Shown one piece after another: positions 1-9,013 of a stretch of DNA of 64,000 bases (the stretch's first letter is position 1; each line of letters starts with the position of its first letter). The position numbers were made by a program, and so were the translations under genes. A model generated the notes under the pieces. That model was not told the origin of the DNA, made no database searches, and saw only the letters and a program-made list of their open reading frames with translations. The DNA lies in assembly GCA_963702765.1 (NCBI GenBank), contig CAVPEB010000054.1:85810-149809 (forward strand). Reading direction: 5' to 3'. The DNA comes from DATMNR01 sp963702765. Its GTDB lineage: Bacteria > Chloroflexota > Ktedonobacteria > Ktedonobacterales > Ktedonobacteraceae.

Positions 1-143
1 ACTTTTCAATCAGTAAATAACATAGTATACTACTGTAGCCGGTGGAGACCAGACAATGAGGCTTTAACCGGCTTAACTGTAGATATATTTTTACAGGCAG
101 TGGACAGGAGATTACCTGGCACAACCTGGCAGGAGGGTTTGTT

Positions 144-1085
144 ATGCAATGTAGAACGTGTGGGTTTATGCTTCCAGAGGGAGCAACGTTTTGCACGAAT
201 TGTGGTGCTCAAATGAATAGTCAAGGAAATGTAGGGAACCAACCTGCCGGACCTTCGCAGGTAGAGCCTACCGTCGCGGCATCCTCACCCTATCAAACAC
301 CACCAATAAATCCATCTCCAAACCAGCAGGGTGTTCCACCAACAGTCTATGGTGCGCCATATAGTACGCCACAGCAATATTCTTATGAAGCTCCACCACC
401 ACCACCGCCATCTAATGTATATGGGACTCCACCACCGCCAAACGCCTATGGTACTCCATACGCACAAACGCCAGGTTATGGTCAGACTCCTGGTTCCTAT
501 GTGCCACCAACTCCTCCTCCTGGTCGCAAAGGCCCGCGAGTCGGATTGATCATTGGTATTATAGTACTTGTGCTTTTGATAGTTGTTGGTGGATTACTGG
601 CGCTACGCGGTGCTGCAAACAATTCAACGGCAAATAACGTAACACCAACTGCTACTACAGCATCGTCGACCGCGACAACAGCAACTACACCAGCAGTGAC
701 ACCTACGTCGGGCTCTACCTCACCATCGGGCGCACAAATTGATCCAGCGGCAGCGGCTATTATCACAAAAGCACAAACGTCGAGTGCTATCGATAGCAAC
801 GATTTTCCTACACATATAACAAGCAACTTTGGTGTGGGGCAGAACGTCTATGTCACATTTAATCTGACTACAAATGGACAGTCAGGATATGCAGAAGCAA
901 AGTTGTACAGTGACACCACCTTCGTGGGGAATAAAATATTGACGATCCAATCAAATTTCGATCATGGTTACTTTACAGCATCATTAAATCAGGCCTCAAC
1001 TGGAACGGTCGAGTTGTACTGGTGTACAAAATCAGATTGCAGTGATAACAAACTCGCAACGTTTGTAACATTTACTGTCTCGTAA
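144..1085 (+). CDS. Zinc-ribbon, proline-rich single-pass membrane protein
   Basis: The protein begins with a zinc ribbon (CxxC at residues 3-6 and CTNC about 15 residues later). A long Pro/Gln/Tyr-rich linker follows to about residue 130, then one hydrophobic membrane segment at about 133-155, a Thr/Ala-rich spacer, and an extracellular beta-rich domain of about 110 residues with a Cys pair near the C-terminus. The ATG at 144 is preceded by a strong ribosome site (AGGAGG, spacing 7). The architecture, cytoplasmic ribbon plus exposed C-terminal domain, recurs in Ktedonobacteria, but the function is unknown. A role in envelope sensing or anchoring is only inference. Confidence 0.85.
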   Translation: MQCRTCGFMLPEGATFCTNCGAQMNSQGNVGNQPAGPSQVEPTVAASSPYQTPPINPSPNQQGVPPTVYGAPYSTPQQYSYEAPPPPPPSNVYGTPPPPNAYGTPYAQTPGYGQTPGSYVPPTPPPGRKGPRVGLIIGIIVLVLLIVVGGLLALRGAANNSTANNVTPTATTASSTATTATTPAVTPTSGSTSPSGAQIDPAAAAIITKAQTSSAIDSNDFPTHITSNFGVGQNVYVTFNLTTNGQSGYAEAKLYSDTTFVGNKILTIQSNFDHGYFTASLNQASTGTVELYWCTKSDCSDNKLATFVTFTVS

Positions 1086-1093
1086 ACGGTTTG

Positions 1094-3796
1094 TCACGTT
1101 TCTACCAGTAAACGTCTCAGCACTTTGCCTACAAAATTTTTGGGTAACTCTGAGCGAAACTCAATCTGGCGAGGCACTTTGTAAGCATCAAGACGCTCGC
1201 GACAAAGTGCAAGGAGTTCATCTGGGGTAGCTTTTTCACCACGTTTGAGAACAACATAGGCTTTAATAAACGGAGAAGCGGGAACTGAGCCTTCCTCGCT
1301 TGCTCCGTTTGTTTCATGTGAGTCCATAGTGCTGATTACGACTGCTTCCAACACTTTGGGATGTTCGTAGAGTACCTCCTCAACGTCTCTTGGATAGACG
1401 TTGTAAGCGCCAGCTAAAATGAGATCTTTTTTGCGATCAACAATCGTGAAAAAGCCATCTTCATCCATACGGGCAAGATCCCCCGTATGGAGCCAACCAT
1501 TTTTGAGCGTATCCCGTGTCTCTTCAGGCATGTTCCAGTAGCCTTGCATAACCTGTGGCCCGCTGATCAGTAACTCACCAATTTCCCCATGCGGAAGCGG
1601 TTCACCAGTCTTCCAATCTACAATGCAGGCATTGGTTTCAGGCAAGGGTATGCCAATACTGCCTACATGCCTTTCACCTTTCAGCGGGTTGGAGTGTGTG
1701 ACAGGTGAAGCCTCGGTCAAGCCGTATCCCTCTACAAGCCGCCCACGGGTCAGCTTCTCGAATTCCTCTTGCACTTCAACAGGTAGTGGAGCAGAACCAC
1801 TAATACAGGAGCGGATAGCCGCAACACCAAAGGAACGTACCCTGGGATAATTTGCGATGGCGAGATAGAGTGCAGGAATACCTGGGAATATCGTTGGGCT
1901 GTAGTTCTTGATTGCTTCTAGAATTCGATCGATGCGCGATGTTGGTAAGAGGACCAGTGTTCCAGCGATCCCAATAGAAGTATTCATACAACTTGTGACA
2001 CCATATGAATGTGAAAGTGGCAAGGCACATAACACGACTTCGCGCCCCCGTTTAGCATCTGGCATCCAGTGCCGGACTTGTACGATGTTCACTACCAGAT
2101 TACCATGGGAAAGCATTACGCCTTTGGGGATATCTGTTGTGCCCGATGTATATTGAAGCAATGCGAGATCATTTTCATCTGTTTTGCTATTGATCACAGA
2201 CATTGGTTGGCTGCGCAACAGTTGCTGGAAATCATATTGCTTCCAGGTAGGTCTGCTCAAGGTTACCCGCTCTCGTGTCAGACTAACAGTTTTTGCCGAT
2301 GTGAGGACCTTGGAGTCATTCTGATCGGTGGACTCACTGAGTTGTGAACTTGTTGCTGAAGTCGCAAGCAACTCGCTCTCTTTGCTTGTTATACCTGCTT
2401 TAGAGACAAATGTGCTGGATTGAGAGCGTGATCTATGCTCCGCATTGCCAGATTCGTCTATAAGGGTCGCAAGCTTTACGCGCTGTCGAACAGGAAGGTA
2501 TTCTCGTACATTACTGAATATCACTCGTTTGATGCTTGTGGTAGTACAAATACGTTCTACCATAGAATGGTATGTGGAGAGCGTCAAAAGAACCTGTGCG
2601 CCTGAATGTTGAAGTTGATAGGCAATCTCCGCCTCGTTCGAAAGCGGACTTCCCAGCACGACTACCGCACCAGCCTTAAGTATGCCGTAAAAAGCAATCA
2701 CAAATTGAGGAATATTAGGTAAGACAATCGCGACTCGATCTCCTCTTTGAACGCCTAATTTGCGCAATGCGTGAGCGAATCTATTGCTCAAACGATCCAG
2801 TTCACGGTAGCCAATTTTTTGCCCAAAGAAGATAAGCGCAGCTCGATCAGGAAATTCACGAGCGGCATTGCTAAGCAGATCATGTAACAATTGCTTCGGT
2901 AATGGTAACAATTCAGGCACCTCTCGGTCGTAATATTGTAACCAGGGCATTTCAGCATGGCGAGTAGCATGGGGACTTAATTGAATCGTTCGAGTGCGCG
3001 ATTCACTCTTAATAATGCTAGCTTTCGGCTCAATAAATCTGCGTATCGCTCGGTTTACTGCATCTGGGCGCTCTAGTTGCACGAGGTGAGCTGAAACAGG
3101 AATAACAACTTGCTGTGAGTGTGGTATATTGCGTGGCACATCTTCATAATGTTCACGTAGGAAAACGGTGTCGCGGTGCCCAAGAACGACGAGTGTGGGG
3201 ACTTTCAGTAGTTGTACTCGCTCATCGCCTCGCCAGGGTGAAAGGACACTATGCAACATGCGTTTGAGTGTCCGTTGTGGAGCATATAATGCCACCTTTA
3301 TTACTTTTGCTATCCAACTAAACAGCGGATCTGGAATAAGCATCAAACGTTCGACGATGGCTCTAAGGATAAAACGGGTTGGAACACCAATGAGTACAAG
3401 ACCGCTTACTTCTTCGGGACGGCGTAATGCATATTCAGTAGAAATGGCTCCCCCAAAGGAATGTGCGAGAAGGTGAAATGGCCGCTGCACCTCCAGGCGC
3501 TCCAGAACAAGTTCCAGATCATCGACAAGTCCTTGCATCGTATATGGTAGATTTTCAGGATCATCACTCATACCATGTCCCCGCATATCTGGAGCGATGA
3601 CACGCATTGTCTGTCCAAAATATTGCAACTGGTACAGCCATTGTGTCGCGCTTCCACCATAACCATGGACAAGCACTAAGGTGTTGGTTGCCCCCTCAGG
3701 GTGAATATCGATGACGCTGATGCGACGAAGTCTATGAGCTTGATGATCGATCGATGAATAAATAGTTCGGCGGTACAATTCAATATCCAGCGCCAT
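1094..3796 (-). CDS. Fused alpha/beta-hydrolase and AMP-binding acyl-CoA synthetase
   Basis: Residues 1-265 are an alpha/beta-hydrolase fold with an oxyanion motif (HGYGG) and a nucleophile elbow HSFGG at about residue 112. From about residue 300 comes an ANL-family ligase: P-loop-like TSGTTDIPKG near 545, YGLTEASP, HTGDL, the DRKKDLI hinge, and the C-terminal catalytic lysine in NFVGKVLRR. The ligase half should activate a fatty or aryl acid to an acyl-CoA through an acyl-AMP. The hydrolase may release the acid from an ester or thioester. A Ser-rich insert of about 90 residues sits before the ATP motif. The ATG at 3796 is chosen because AGGAGG lies 9 nt upstream; a GTG at 3817 would include that site. 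It lies 36 bp downstream of the aldolase gene, so the two are probably one transcript. The substrate is unknown. Confidence 0.88.
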   Translation of the reverse strand: MALDIELYRRTIYSSIDHQAHRLRRISVIDIHPEGATNTLVLVHGYGGSATQWLYQLQYFGQTMRVIAPDMRGHGMSDDPENLPYTMQGLVDDLELVLERLEVQRPFHLLAHSFGGAISTEYALRRPEEVSGLVLIGVPTRFILRAIVERLMLIPDPLFSWIAKVIKVALYAPQRTLKRMLHSVLSPWRGDERVQLLKVPTLVVLGHRDTVFLREHYEDVPRNIPHSQQVVIPVSAHLVQLERPDAVNRAIRRFIEPKASIIKSESRTRTIQLSPHATRHAEMPWLQYYDREVPELLPLPKQLLHDLLSNAAREFPDRAALIFFGQKIGYRELDRLSNRFAHALRKLGVQRGDRVAIVLPNIPQFVIAFYGILKAGAVVVLGSPLSNEAEIAYQLQHSGAQVLLTLSTYHSMVERICTTTSIKRVIFSNVREYLPVRQRVKLATLIDESGNAEHRSRSQSSTFVSKAGITSKESELLATSATSSQLSESTDQNDSKVLTSAKTVSLTRERVTLSRPTWKQYDFQQLLRSQPMSVINSKTDENDLALLQYTSGTTDIPKGVMLSHGNLVVNIVQVRHWMPDAKRGREVVLCALPLSHSYGVTSCMNTSIGIAGTLVLLPTSRIDRILEAIKNYSPTIFPGIPALYLAIANYPRVRSFGVAAIRSCISGSAPLPVEVQEEFEKLTRGRLVEGYGLTEASPVTHSNPLKGERHVGSIGIPLPETNACIVDWKTGEPLPHGEIGELLISGPQVMQGYWNMPEETRDTLKNGWLHTGDLARMDEDGFFTIVDRKKDLILAGAYNVYPRDVEEVLYEHPKVLEAVVISTMDSHETNGASEEGSVPASPFIKAYVVLKRGEKATPDELLALCRERLDAYKVPRQIEFRSELPKNFVGKVLRRLLVET

Positions 3797-3832
3797 ATGT
3801 CCTAACCTCCTGAACACCCACGAAAAGTGTGT

Positions 3833-4726
3833 CTATACTTTTCCCAGGATCTCTGCTAGCTTCTTGCGTTCTTGCTCAGTCAGGGGTAGTAAAGGCGAGC
3901 GAGGACGACCACCATAACCGGCGGTGAGTTCGAGAGCTGCTTTTAAACCTGGCACACTGTAAGTTGAGGTCACTGCTGTGTTTGCATGTACCAGGCGAGC
4001 CTGGAGGAGTCTTGCTTCTTCTAACTTTCCATCAATGAAAAGTTCGTGCAGTCGGCAAACTTCACGCGGGAATATATTGGCAAGTGCTGCAACAGCGCCA
4101 ACAGCGCCAACAGCTAGAGCTGCAAGCAAATAACCCGCACTACCTGCGAAAACACGAAATCGTGAGGGTGCTTCAGAAACAATCTGAGTAAGTTTTACCA
4201 TATTTCCCGCACTATCTTTGACTCCGATAATATTGTGATGTTCAGCCAGTGCGCAGATAGTCGCCGCATCTAGATCGAGGCCGCCTGTACTGGCAGGCAT
4301 ATTATAGATAACAACTGGAAGTGGACTATTATCTGCAACAGCCCTATAGTGAGCAATCAGTGAGCGTGAGTCCATACGGCCTTTGAAATAAAAGGGAGGC
4401 AATACGAGTGCCATATCTGCTTCAGAGCGTGCAGCTTGCTTGCAATTGGCAATTGTTGCATGCGTAGATTGCTCGCCACAACCCGCAAGAAGTGGCGTAT
4501 TTCTCCCAATGACGTCTCGTGTAGTCTCAATAATCTGTGCGCGTTCATCAGATGTAAGATGAACTGCTTCACCATTCGTCCCCATCGCGACATATCCAGT
4601 AATTCCAGTCTCCATCAGTCTCTGGATATGTCTACGCAAAGTTACGAGGTCCAGTTCATCCTGTTCGTCAAAAAAAGTGGGAAGAGGCGGATAAATACCG
4701 TCCCTAAGGATCGAAGATTCTGCCAT
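3833..4726 (-). CDS. DapA-superfamily aldolase, resembling 4-hydroxy-2-oxoglutarate aldolase
   Basis: A class I (Schiff-base) aldolase of the dihydrodipicolinate synthase/N-acetylneuraminate lyase superfamily, about 297 residues. Visible motifs are GTNGE (substrate carboxylate loop), the YNMP tyrosine, and the Schiff-base lysine in GVKDSAG. The stretches FYFKGRM, NSPLPVVIYNMPASTG and FAGSAGYLL resemble animal HOGA1 more than DapA. Cleavage of a 4-hydroxy-2-oxo acid to pyruvate plus an aldehyde is therefore more likely than lysine biosynthesis. The ATG at 4726 is chosen because AAGGAG precedes it; an upstream in-frame ATG at 4804 lacks a ribosome site. It is first in a probable two-gene operon with the hydrolase-ligase fusion. 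Confidence 0.85.
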   Translation of the reverse strand: MAESSILRDGIYPPLPTFFDEQDELDLVTLRRHIQRLMETGITGYVAMGTNGEAVHLTSDERAQIIETTRDVIGRNTPLLAGCGEQSTHATIANCKQAARSEADMALVLPPFYFKGRMDSRSLIAHYRAVADNSPLPVVIYNMPASTGGLDLDAATICALAEHHNIIGVKDSAGNMVKLTQIVSEAPSRFRVFAGSAGYLLAALAVGAVGAVAALANIFPREVCRLHELFIDGKLEEARLLQARLVHANTAVTSTYSVPGLKAALELTAGYGGRPRSPLLPLTEQERKKLAEILGKV

Positions 4727-4886
4727 TAAAGCCTGCTCCTTCACTCGGTACGCGCTCATAGTGGAGATTATAGCATAATTTAGAAATACTAAGGCGTTTC
4801 TCATTCGTTGTACTTATTATAAGAGTTAAATCGTTTATTCGAAGTGTTAAGCATCTCGTTGTTTATCTGTATTTAGAAAAAGTTAT

Positions 4887-6680
4887 ATGTATATGAATAA
4901 GAGCAAAATTCTGCTAAGTTTTATCGTATTGGGTTCCCTTTTTGTAAGTCTGGCGCTAGCTTTTAACATGTTTGGCAATGGAGCCAGGCATACTTTTGCC
5001 CAGTCGCCAGGAGTCTCTGTCACTGACTTCTGGATGAATGGTGGTCAGGAACCGTGGGGCACAACCTTTGATAGCAAGGGCAATGTGTGGGTAGCTGTTC
5101 CTGGATGCGATCCTTCTCCGACCTGTAGCCCATCTACTCCACCTGGAAAAATCGAGGAATACAATCCTGCCGCTTCCAGTTGGATTGCGACATACCAGCT
5201 CCCGTCTGGCTATGCCCAGCCGCTGTTCCTCGCGTTTGATGCCAAGGGCAATCTCTGGTTTCCCATGCCCATGGCCAATTCCATTGGAATGTTGAACCCT
5301 GTCGCTAAAACCTTTCAGCAATTCTCAGTACCTACCTCTGGGGCAGGACCCTGGGATATTGCCATCGATCACAACGGCAACATCTGGTTTACCGAACATT
5401 ACACAAATAAAATTGGTGAACTTGACCCATCTACCAGCACAATAACGGAAATCTCTACTCCGGCCAGCAATAGCCAGCCCTATGGCATCGTCGTAGATGC
5501 TTCGAATAATATCTGGTTTACCGAAAATAACTCGGCAGTCGCGCAGATTGGAGAGTATACCAGCGGCGGAACCTTGAACGAATATAAGATACGTGCCAAT
5601 CCACCTGGTGGTCTAACACCGCATCTAATAACTACAGACCCAAATGGCAATATCTGGTGGACAGAAGGATGGGTTGGGATGATCGGCAAACTCAATGTTG
5701 CCAAATCGCTGCCGGGTACAAATAATGGCGTCACCGAGTTTTCTTATCCAGCTACATGCACCACCTGCAATGGGACGCATACCTCTGGCATTAGCGTTGA
5801 TAGTTATGGGCAAATCTGGTTCGATGACGCATTACAGGGCATCTTTGTTTCTTTCCCAGATACGGGGACGGGTTCATTTTCTGAATACCCGGCTCCAACG
5901 CAAAACGCGCATCCACATGATGGTTTGAACGTTGATTCGCAAAATCGCATCTGGTTTACGGAAGAGTTTGCGAACAAACTTGCGGAAGCCACACAAAACG
6001 GTATTCCCACACCTACACCGTCTCCAGGTATGTCGCCTTCTCCAGGGCTGACCCCATCGCCTTCACCAACTTTGTCACCATCACCAACGGTTACCCCTTC
6101 TCCATCGCCTGGCACGACCTTGGCTCAGGATACGTTCCAGCGAGCAAACCAGCAGCACTGGGGCAAGGCCAGTGATGGGCAAACCTGGGGCAGTGATGCG
6201 AACACATCCAGCGTATTCTCGATTAGCAATAACACTGGAAAATTGGCAAACGGTGGAACTGCTTATAACGCTGTGCTTGGTCCAGTCGCAACCAATGCCG
6301 AAGTGATCTTTAGTGGCTCAATCAGTAGCTTTACTAATACTAATCTAGGAGCTGTTTTGCGCTGGACAGATACAAATAATTGGTACAAGGCATATATCAG
6401 TGGCAACAGCCTGGTAATACAGAAAAAGATCAACGGTACGAATACTACCTTGAAGACTGTCTCGTTTACTGCGATTGCTGGCACTTCATACAGCATTGAT
6501 TTTAGTGTCGTTGGTACGACTCTTTCAGCCAATGCTTGGCCAACTGGTACAACCGAACCATCCGCATGGATGGCTACAGCTACAGATAGTTCTTTGGTAT
6601 CAGGTAATTGTGGTCTGCGCATCCAACTACAAAGTGGTATCACTGCAACCATAACCTCGTTCCAGGCTCTATCAAAATAG
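4887..6680 (+). CDS. Secreted Vgb-like beta-propeller protein with C-terminal jelly-roll domain
   Basis: An N-terminal signal sequence (basic residues, then a hydrophobic stretch at about 9-26) directs export. Residues 45-370 carry about seven blades marked by repeated GNIWFTE/GNLWF-type motifs, as in virginiamycin B lyase and streptogramin lyase-like proteins. A linker rich in Pro-Ser-Pro (about 375-415) leads to a 180-residue beta-rich C-terminal module that resembles concanavalin/LamG-like folds. The usual Vgb is about 290 residues, so the tail module is an addition. In secreted Chloroflexota and actinobacterial homologues these propellers are usually not antibiotic lyases, and binding or hydrolysis of extracellular polymers is as likely. 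Its ribosome site is weak. Confidence 0.8.
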   Translation: MYMNKSKILLSFIVLGSLFVSLALAFNMFGNGARHTFAQSPGVSVTDFWMNGGQEPWGTTFDSKGNVWVAVPGCDPSPTCSPSTPPGKIEEYNPAASSWIATYQLPSGYAQPLFLAFDAKGNLWFPMPMANSIGMLNPVAKTFQQFSVPTSGAGPWDIAIDHNGNIWFTEHYTNKIGELDPSTSTITEISTPASNSQPYGIVVDASNNIWFTENNSAVAQIGEYTSGGTLNEYKIRANPPGGLTPHLITTDPNGNIWWTEGWVGMIGKLNVAKSLPGTNNGVTEFSYPATCTTCNGTHTSGISVDSYGQIWFDDALQGIFVSFPDTGTGSFSEYPAPTQNAHPHDGLNVDSQNRIWFTEEFANKLAEATQNGIPTPTPSPGMSPSPGLTPSPSPTLSPSPTVTPSPSPGTTLAQDTFQRANQQHWGKASDGQTWGSDANTSSVFSISNNTGKLANGGTAYNAVLGPVATNAEVIFSGSISSFTNTNLGAVLRWTDTNNWYKAYISGNSLVIQKKINGTNTTLKTVSFTAIAGTSYSIDFSVVGTTLSANAWPTGTTEPSAWMATATDSSLVSGNCGLRIQLQSGITATITSFQALSK

Positions 6681-6743
6681 ATATCCCACATTGCGAACAA
6701 ATATGTACTATCTCACAGTTAAAATGTGCCATTTGGCATAGTA

Positions 6744-6778
6744 TTGACAAAAAATATGCTGTATATTCGTACATATAC
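6744..6778 (+). promoter_or_regulatory. Possible promoter -35 box with adjacent dyad
   Basis: A consensus TTGACA at 6744-6749 lies about 135 bp upstream of the next gene. It is followed by a dyad, GTATAT-N6-ATATAC (6761-6778), where the -10 region would be. No good -10 hexamer stands at 16-18 bp, so activator dependence or a chance match are both possible. Confidence 0.35.
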
Positions 6779-6883
6779 CAGAACATATGAATGTTAGTAG
6801 GTAGTAAGAGAATAAAACAAAGACCAATGAAATTCAATGAAATTCAATCAAAATTAAAACAAAATGTAAGAAGGAGAGATACG

Positions 6884-7720
6884 ATGAATCAAAAATTTGT
6901 AAAACAATTAGTTGTGGGCGTGGCTGCTCTTGTATTGATGATCATGTTCACAGCATGTGCCGGAGTTGGCACCACAGGCAGCAATGGCCTGACGAACCTC
7001 ACTTTTTCGGGATCAGTAGTTTCAGTCGATGCAGCAAACCATTCTGTTACGCTCAATGTAAACGGTCAGACAAAAACGATTAATAACATTCCTGATAATG
7101 TAATCAGTAATTTGCAGAATCAGGTTGGTAAGTTTTATGCAATCCAGGTGACCCAGAACTCAGATGGCACGTACAGCATCCAATCAGGGACAAATGTTAC
7201 TCCTGAAGCGAACGAGACACCCGATAGCAATCAGACTTCAAGCGTCAATAAGCCTGGAAGTATCGATTATATCGGCAACGTTCAGTTAGTTAACAGTAGC
7301 AGCATTGTTGTGAAAATGCCCGATGGCTCACCTCTGACGATGAGCATCGTGACAGGCCAGACTGATCTTTCGAAATTCAATGGTGTCCAGCCAGCCGTTG
7401 GCCAGTTAATCAAGGTGAGCGCAACAGCCAACAATGGAAGTTTCACAGCTACAGAGCTGAAGCCTACAGACAGCGGTGATCTGCAAGATCAAAATACGGT
7501 AAAATTTCAGGGTGTCACAACTCAGTCGGTTGGCTCTGATCGTGTCATCCACTTCGCGGTTGGCAACAGACCTTTCAGCTACCCTATCATCTCTACAGCG
7601 GATCTGAAAGACTTTAATGGAAATGCTCAGTCTATCGCGAACGGCACCTCAGTGAAACTAGACGTTCAGTTCAACGGGACTTCAGGTACAGCATTAGACG
7701 TCAGCAACAACGGCCAGTAA
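6884..7720 (+). CDS. Lipoprotein with repeated DUF5666-like domains
   Basis: A lipoprotein signal peptide ends in a lipobox (FTAC), so the mature protein is anchored by its N-terminal cysteine. Two or three copies follow of a small beta-barrel-like unit with the pattern 'hydrophobic GxV-x-S/V-D... G-x-V-K-V', spaced by Thr/Ser/Asn-rich linkers. This resembles DUF5666 modules of exported proteins. The ATG at 6884 is chosen because AAGGAGAG lies 6 nt upstream; longer readings from 6791 lack this. A strong terminator follows about 60 bp downstream. No enzymatic residues are visible and the function is unknown. Confidence 0.82.
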   Translation: MNQKFVKQLVVGVAALVLMIMFTACAGVGTTGSNGLTNLTFSGSVVSVDAANHSVTLNVNGQTKTINNIPDNVISNLQNQVGKFYAIQVTQNSDGTYSIQSGTNVTPEANETPDSNQTSSVNKPGSIDYIGNVQLVNSSSIVVKMPDGSPLTMSIVTGQTDLSKFNGVQPAVGQLIKVSATANNGSFTATELKPTDSGDLQDQNTVKFQGVTTQSVGSDRVIHFAVGNRPFSYPIISTADLKDFNGNAQSIANGTSVKLDVQFNGTSGTALDVSNNGQ

Positions 7721-7779
7721 TAATAGCTGTAGTAGCGAAGTGAAGAATATAAGTTCTACATACATCTGAATTACAACAA

Positions 7780-7818
7780 GAAAGTGGGCATCCTCCGGAG
7801 GATGCCCACTTTCTTTTC
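7780..7818. terminator. Bidirectional rho-independent terminator
   Basis: A perfect 17-bp-arm palindrome (AAAGTGGGCATCCTCC and its complement) is flanked by A- and T-rich runs. It lies between the lipoprotein gene and the convergent dnaJ-like gene and can stop transcription from both sides. Confidence 0.9.
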
Positions 7819-7863
7819 ATCTTCAGCAAGTAATGAAAAGTGCTGAGAATCACAAATACTGCA

Positions 7864-8751
7864 CTAGCTTCCTAACCTTGTTAACATCACCGCCATAATG
7901 CCAATCACAACCACTGCAATCGCAAATGCACTCATCCATAGAATCGCTCTTCTACGGGCGCTGGCAGCACGCAAGGCATCAATACGAGCATTCTCTGCAG
8001 GGCACCATTCCGAGCGTCTGCAATTTGGGCAAAGAGGAAAGAGTTCGTAAGGATGATAGAGTTGACCCTGGCCAAGAATTTTATCGCGCATCTCCTCACT
8101 TTCAAAGACGGCATGACAGTGTACACACCGTAGGAGCATGAATTCTGCCCAATCGCTGGCTTTGCAGGAAGGACAGATAGTGCGAGATTTCGCGGAAGAC
8201 GCAATAGGCATCCAATGGTTGTGGCATCGATGACAATAATTTTCTGGTTGTTGAGATGAAGTATGAGCCAATCCGCCATTTGATGGGGTAGCTATACCTC
8301 GTAGAATGCCATCGTTTTTCAAACAATACACATCATCCGGCCAAAGTTGATAATTGACATCGCCCAGATTTAACGTAACTGATGTCAGGGGAGATGCATT
8401 CAAATCAGGAAAAGCAAATGTACGCTGGTTATCTCGACGTGTAGCTTTTGTAGGCATACCTGCAGATCTAGACACCCCCTCAACACGTGTGCGTTGCATT
8501 TCGTCTTGCCTTGTGCCAGATGCATCCAGGATACGTTCGGTTCGCTGTACATCATAATCTCTGCGTGAGACAGGGTCGCTTAAAGTTTGGTAAGCGATTA
8601 GCAAATCACGCATGCGCTCCTGAGCATCCGGTCCTTTGTAAACATCGGGATGATATTGGAGAGCGAGCTTCTTAAAGGCGGCTTTGATAGTACTGGCGGA
8701 AGCCTGAGAATCAACGCCTAGTACTGTATAGTAATCAGTAAATGTATTCAT
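7864..8751 (-). CDS. J-domain protein with zinc-ribbon-like region and C-terminal membrane helix
   Basis: The J domain covers residues 1-70 and has the HPD tripeptide needed to stimulate DnaK ATPase. There is no Gly/Phe region and no canonical DnaJ zinc finger. Instead, residues 170-260 carry four CxxC pairs (CHRC, CPSC, CVHC, CPNC), likely two zinc ribbons. A membrane helix spans about 270-292 near the C-terminus. It is therefore probably a membrane-tethered co-chaperone with a specialised client, not the housekeeping DnaJ. The ATG at 8751 is preferred over a TTG two codons upstream. Confidence 0.85.
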   Translation of the reverse strand: MNTFTDYYTVLGVDSQASASTIKAAFKKLALQYHPDVYKGPDAQERMRDLLIAYQTLSDPVSRRDYDVQRTERILDASGTRQDEMQRTRVEGVSRSAGMPTKATRRDNQRTFAFPDLNASPLTSVTLNLGDVNYQLWPDDVYCLKNDGILRGIATPSNGGLAHTSSQQPENYCHRCHNHWMPIASSAKSRTICPSCKASDWAEFMLLRCVHCHAVFESEEMRDKILGQGQLYHPYELFPLCPNCRRSEWCPAENARIDALRAASARRRAILWMSAFAIAVVVIGIMAVMLTRLGS

Positions 8752-9013
8752 AAGCAAATGCGACGGTGCGATAAGACCTTTTCACAAACTATTTCTATCT
8801 TCTGTAGATGTCGATGTATCGGCCATCACCAAATTTCTCGACATCCGCATGACAAAGCGAGATCTATCCTACTGGTAATTTTGAAAGAAAACAGGTATCG
8901 TATTAATAATTAGACGTACAAGCTGGTAAATTGTTGCATGCAGAGCAAAATCATTGACATCCAGCTCAATTGGTCTTCGATTGATATCATAACATAAACC
9001 CGGGAGGAAGGCT

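Noticed and set aside
6827..6850. CRISPR-like or regulatory tandem repeat (AATGAAATTC twice)
   Set aside because: Two copies only, with no spacers, so a short chance tandem repeat.
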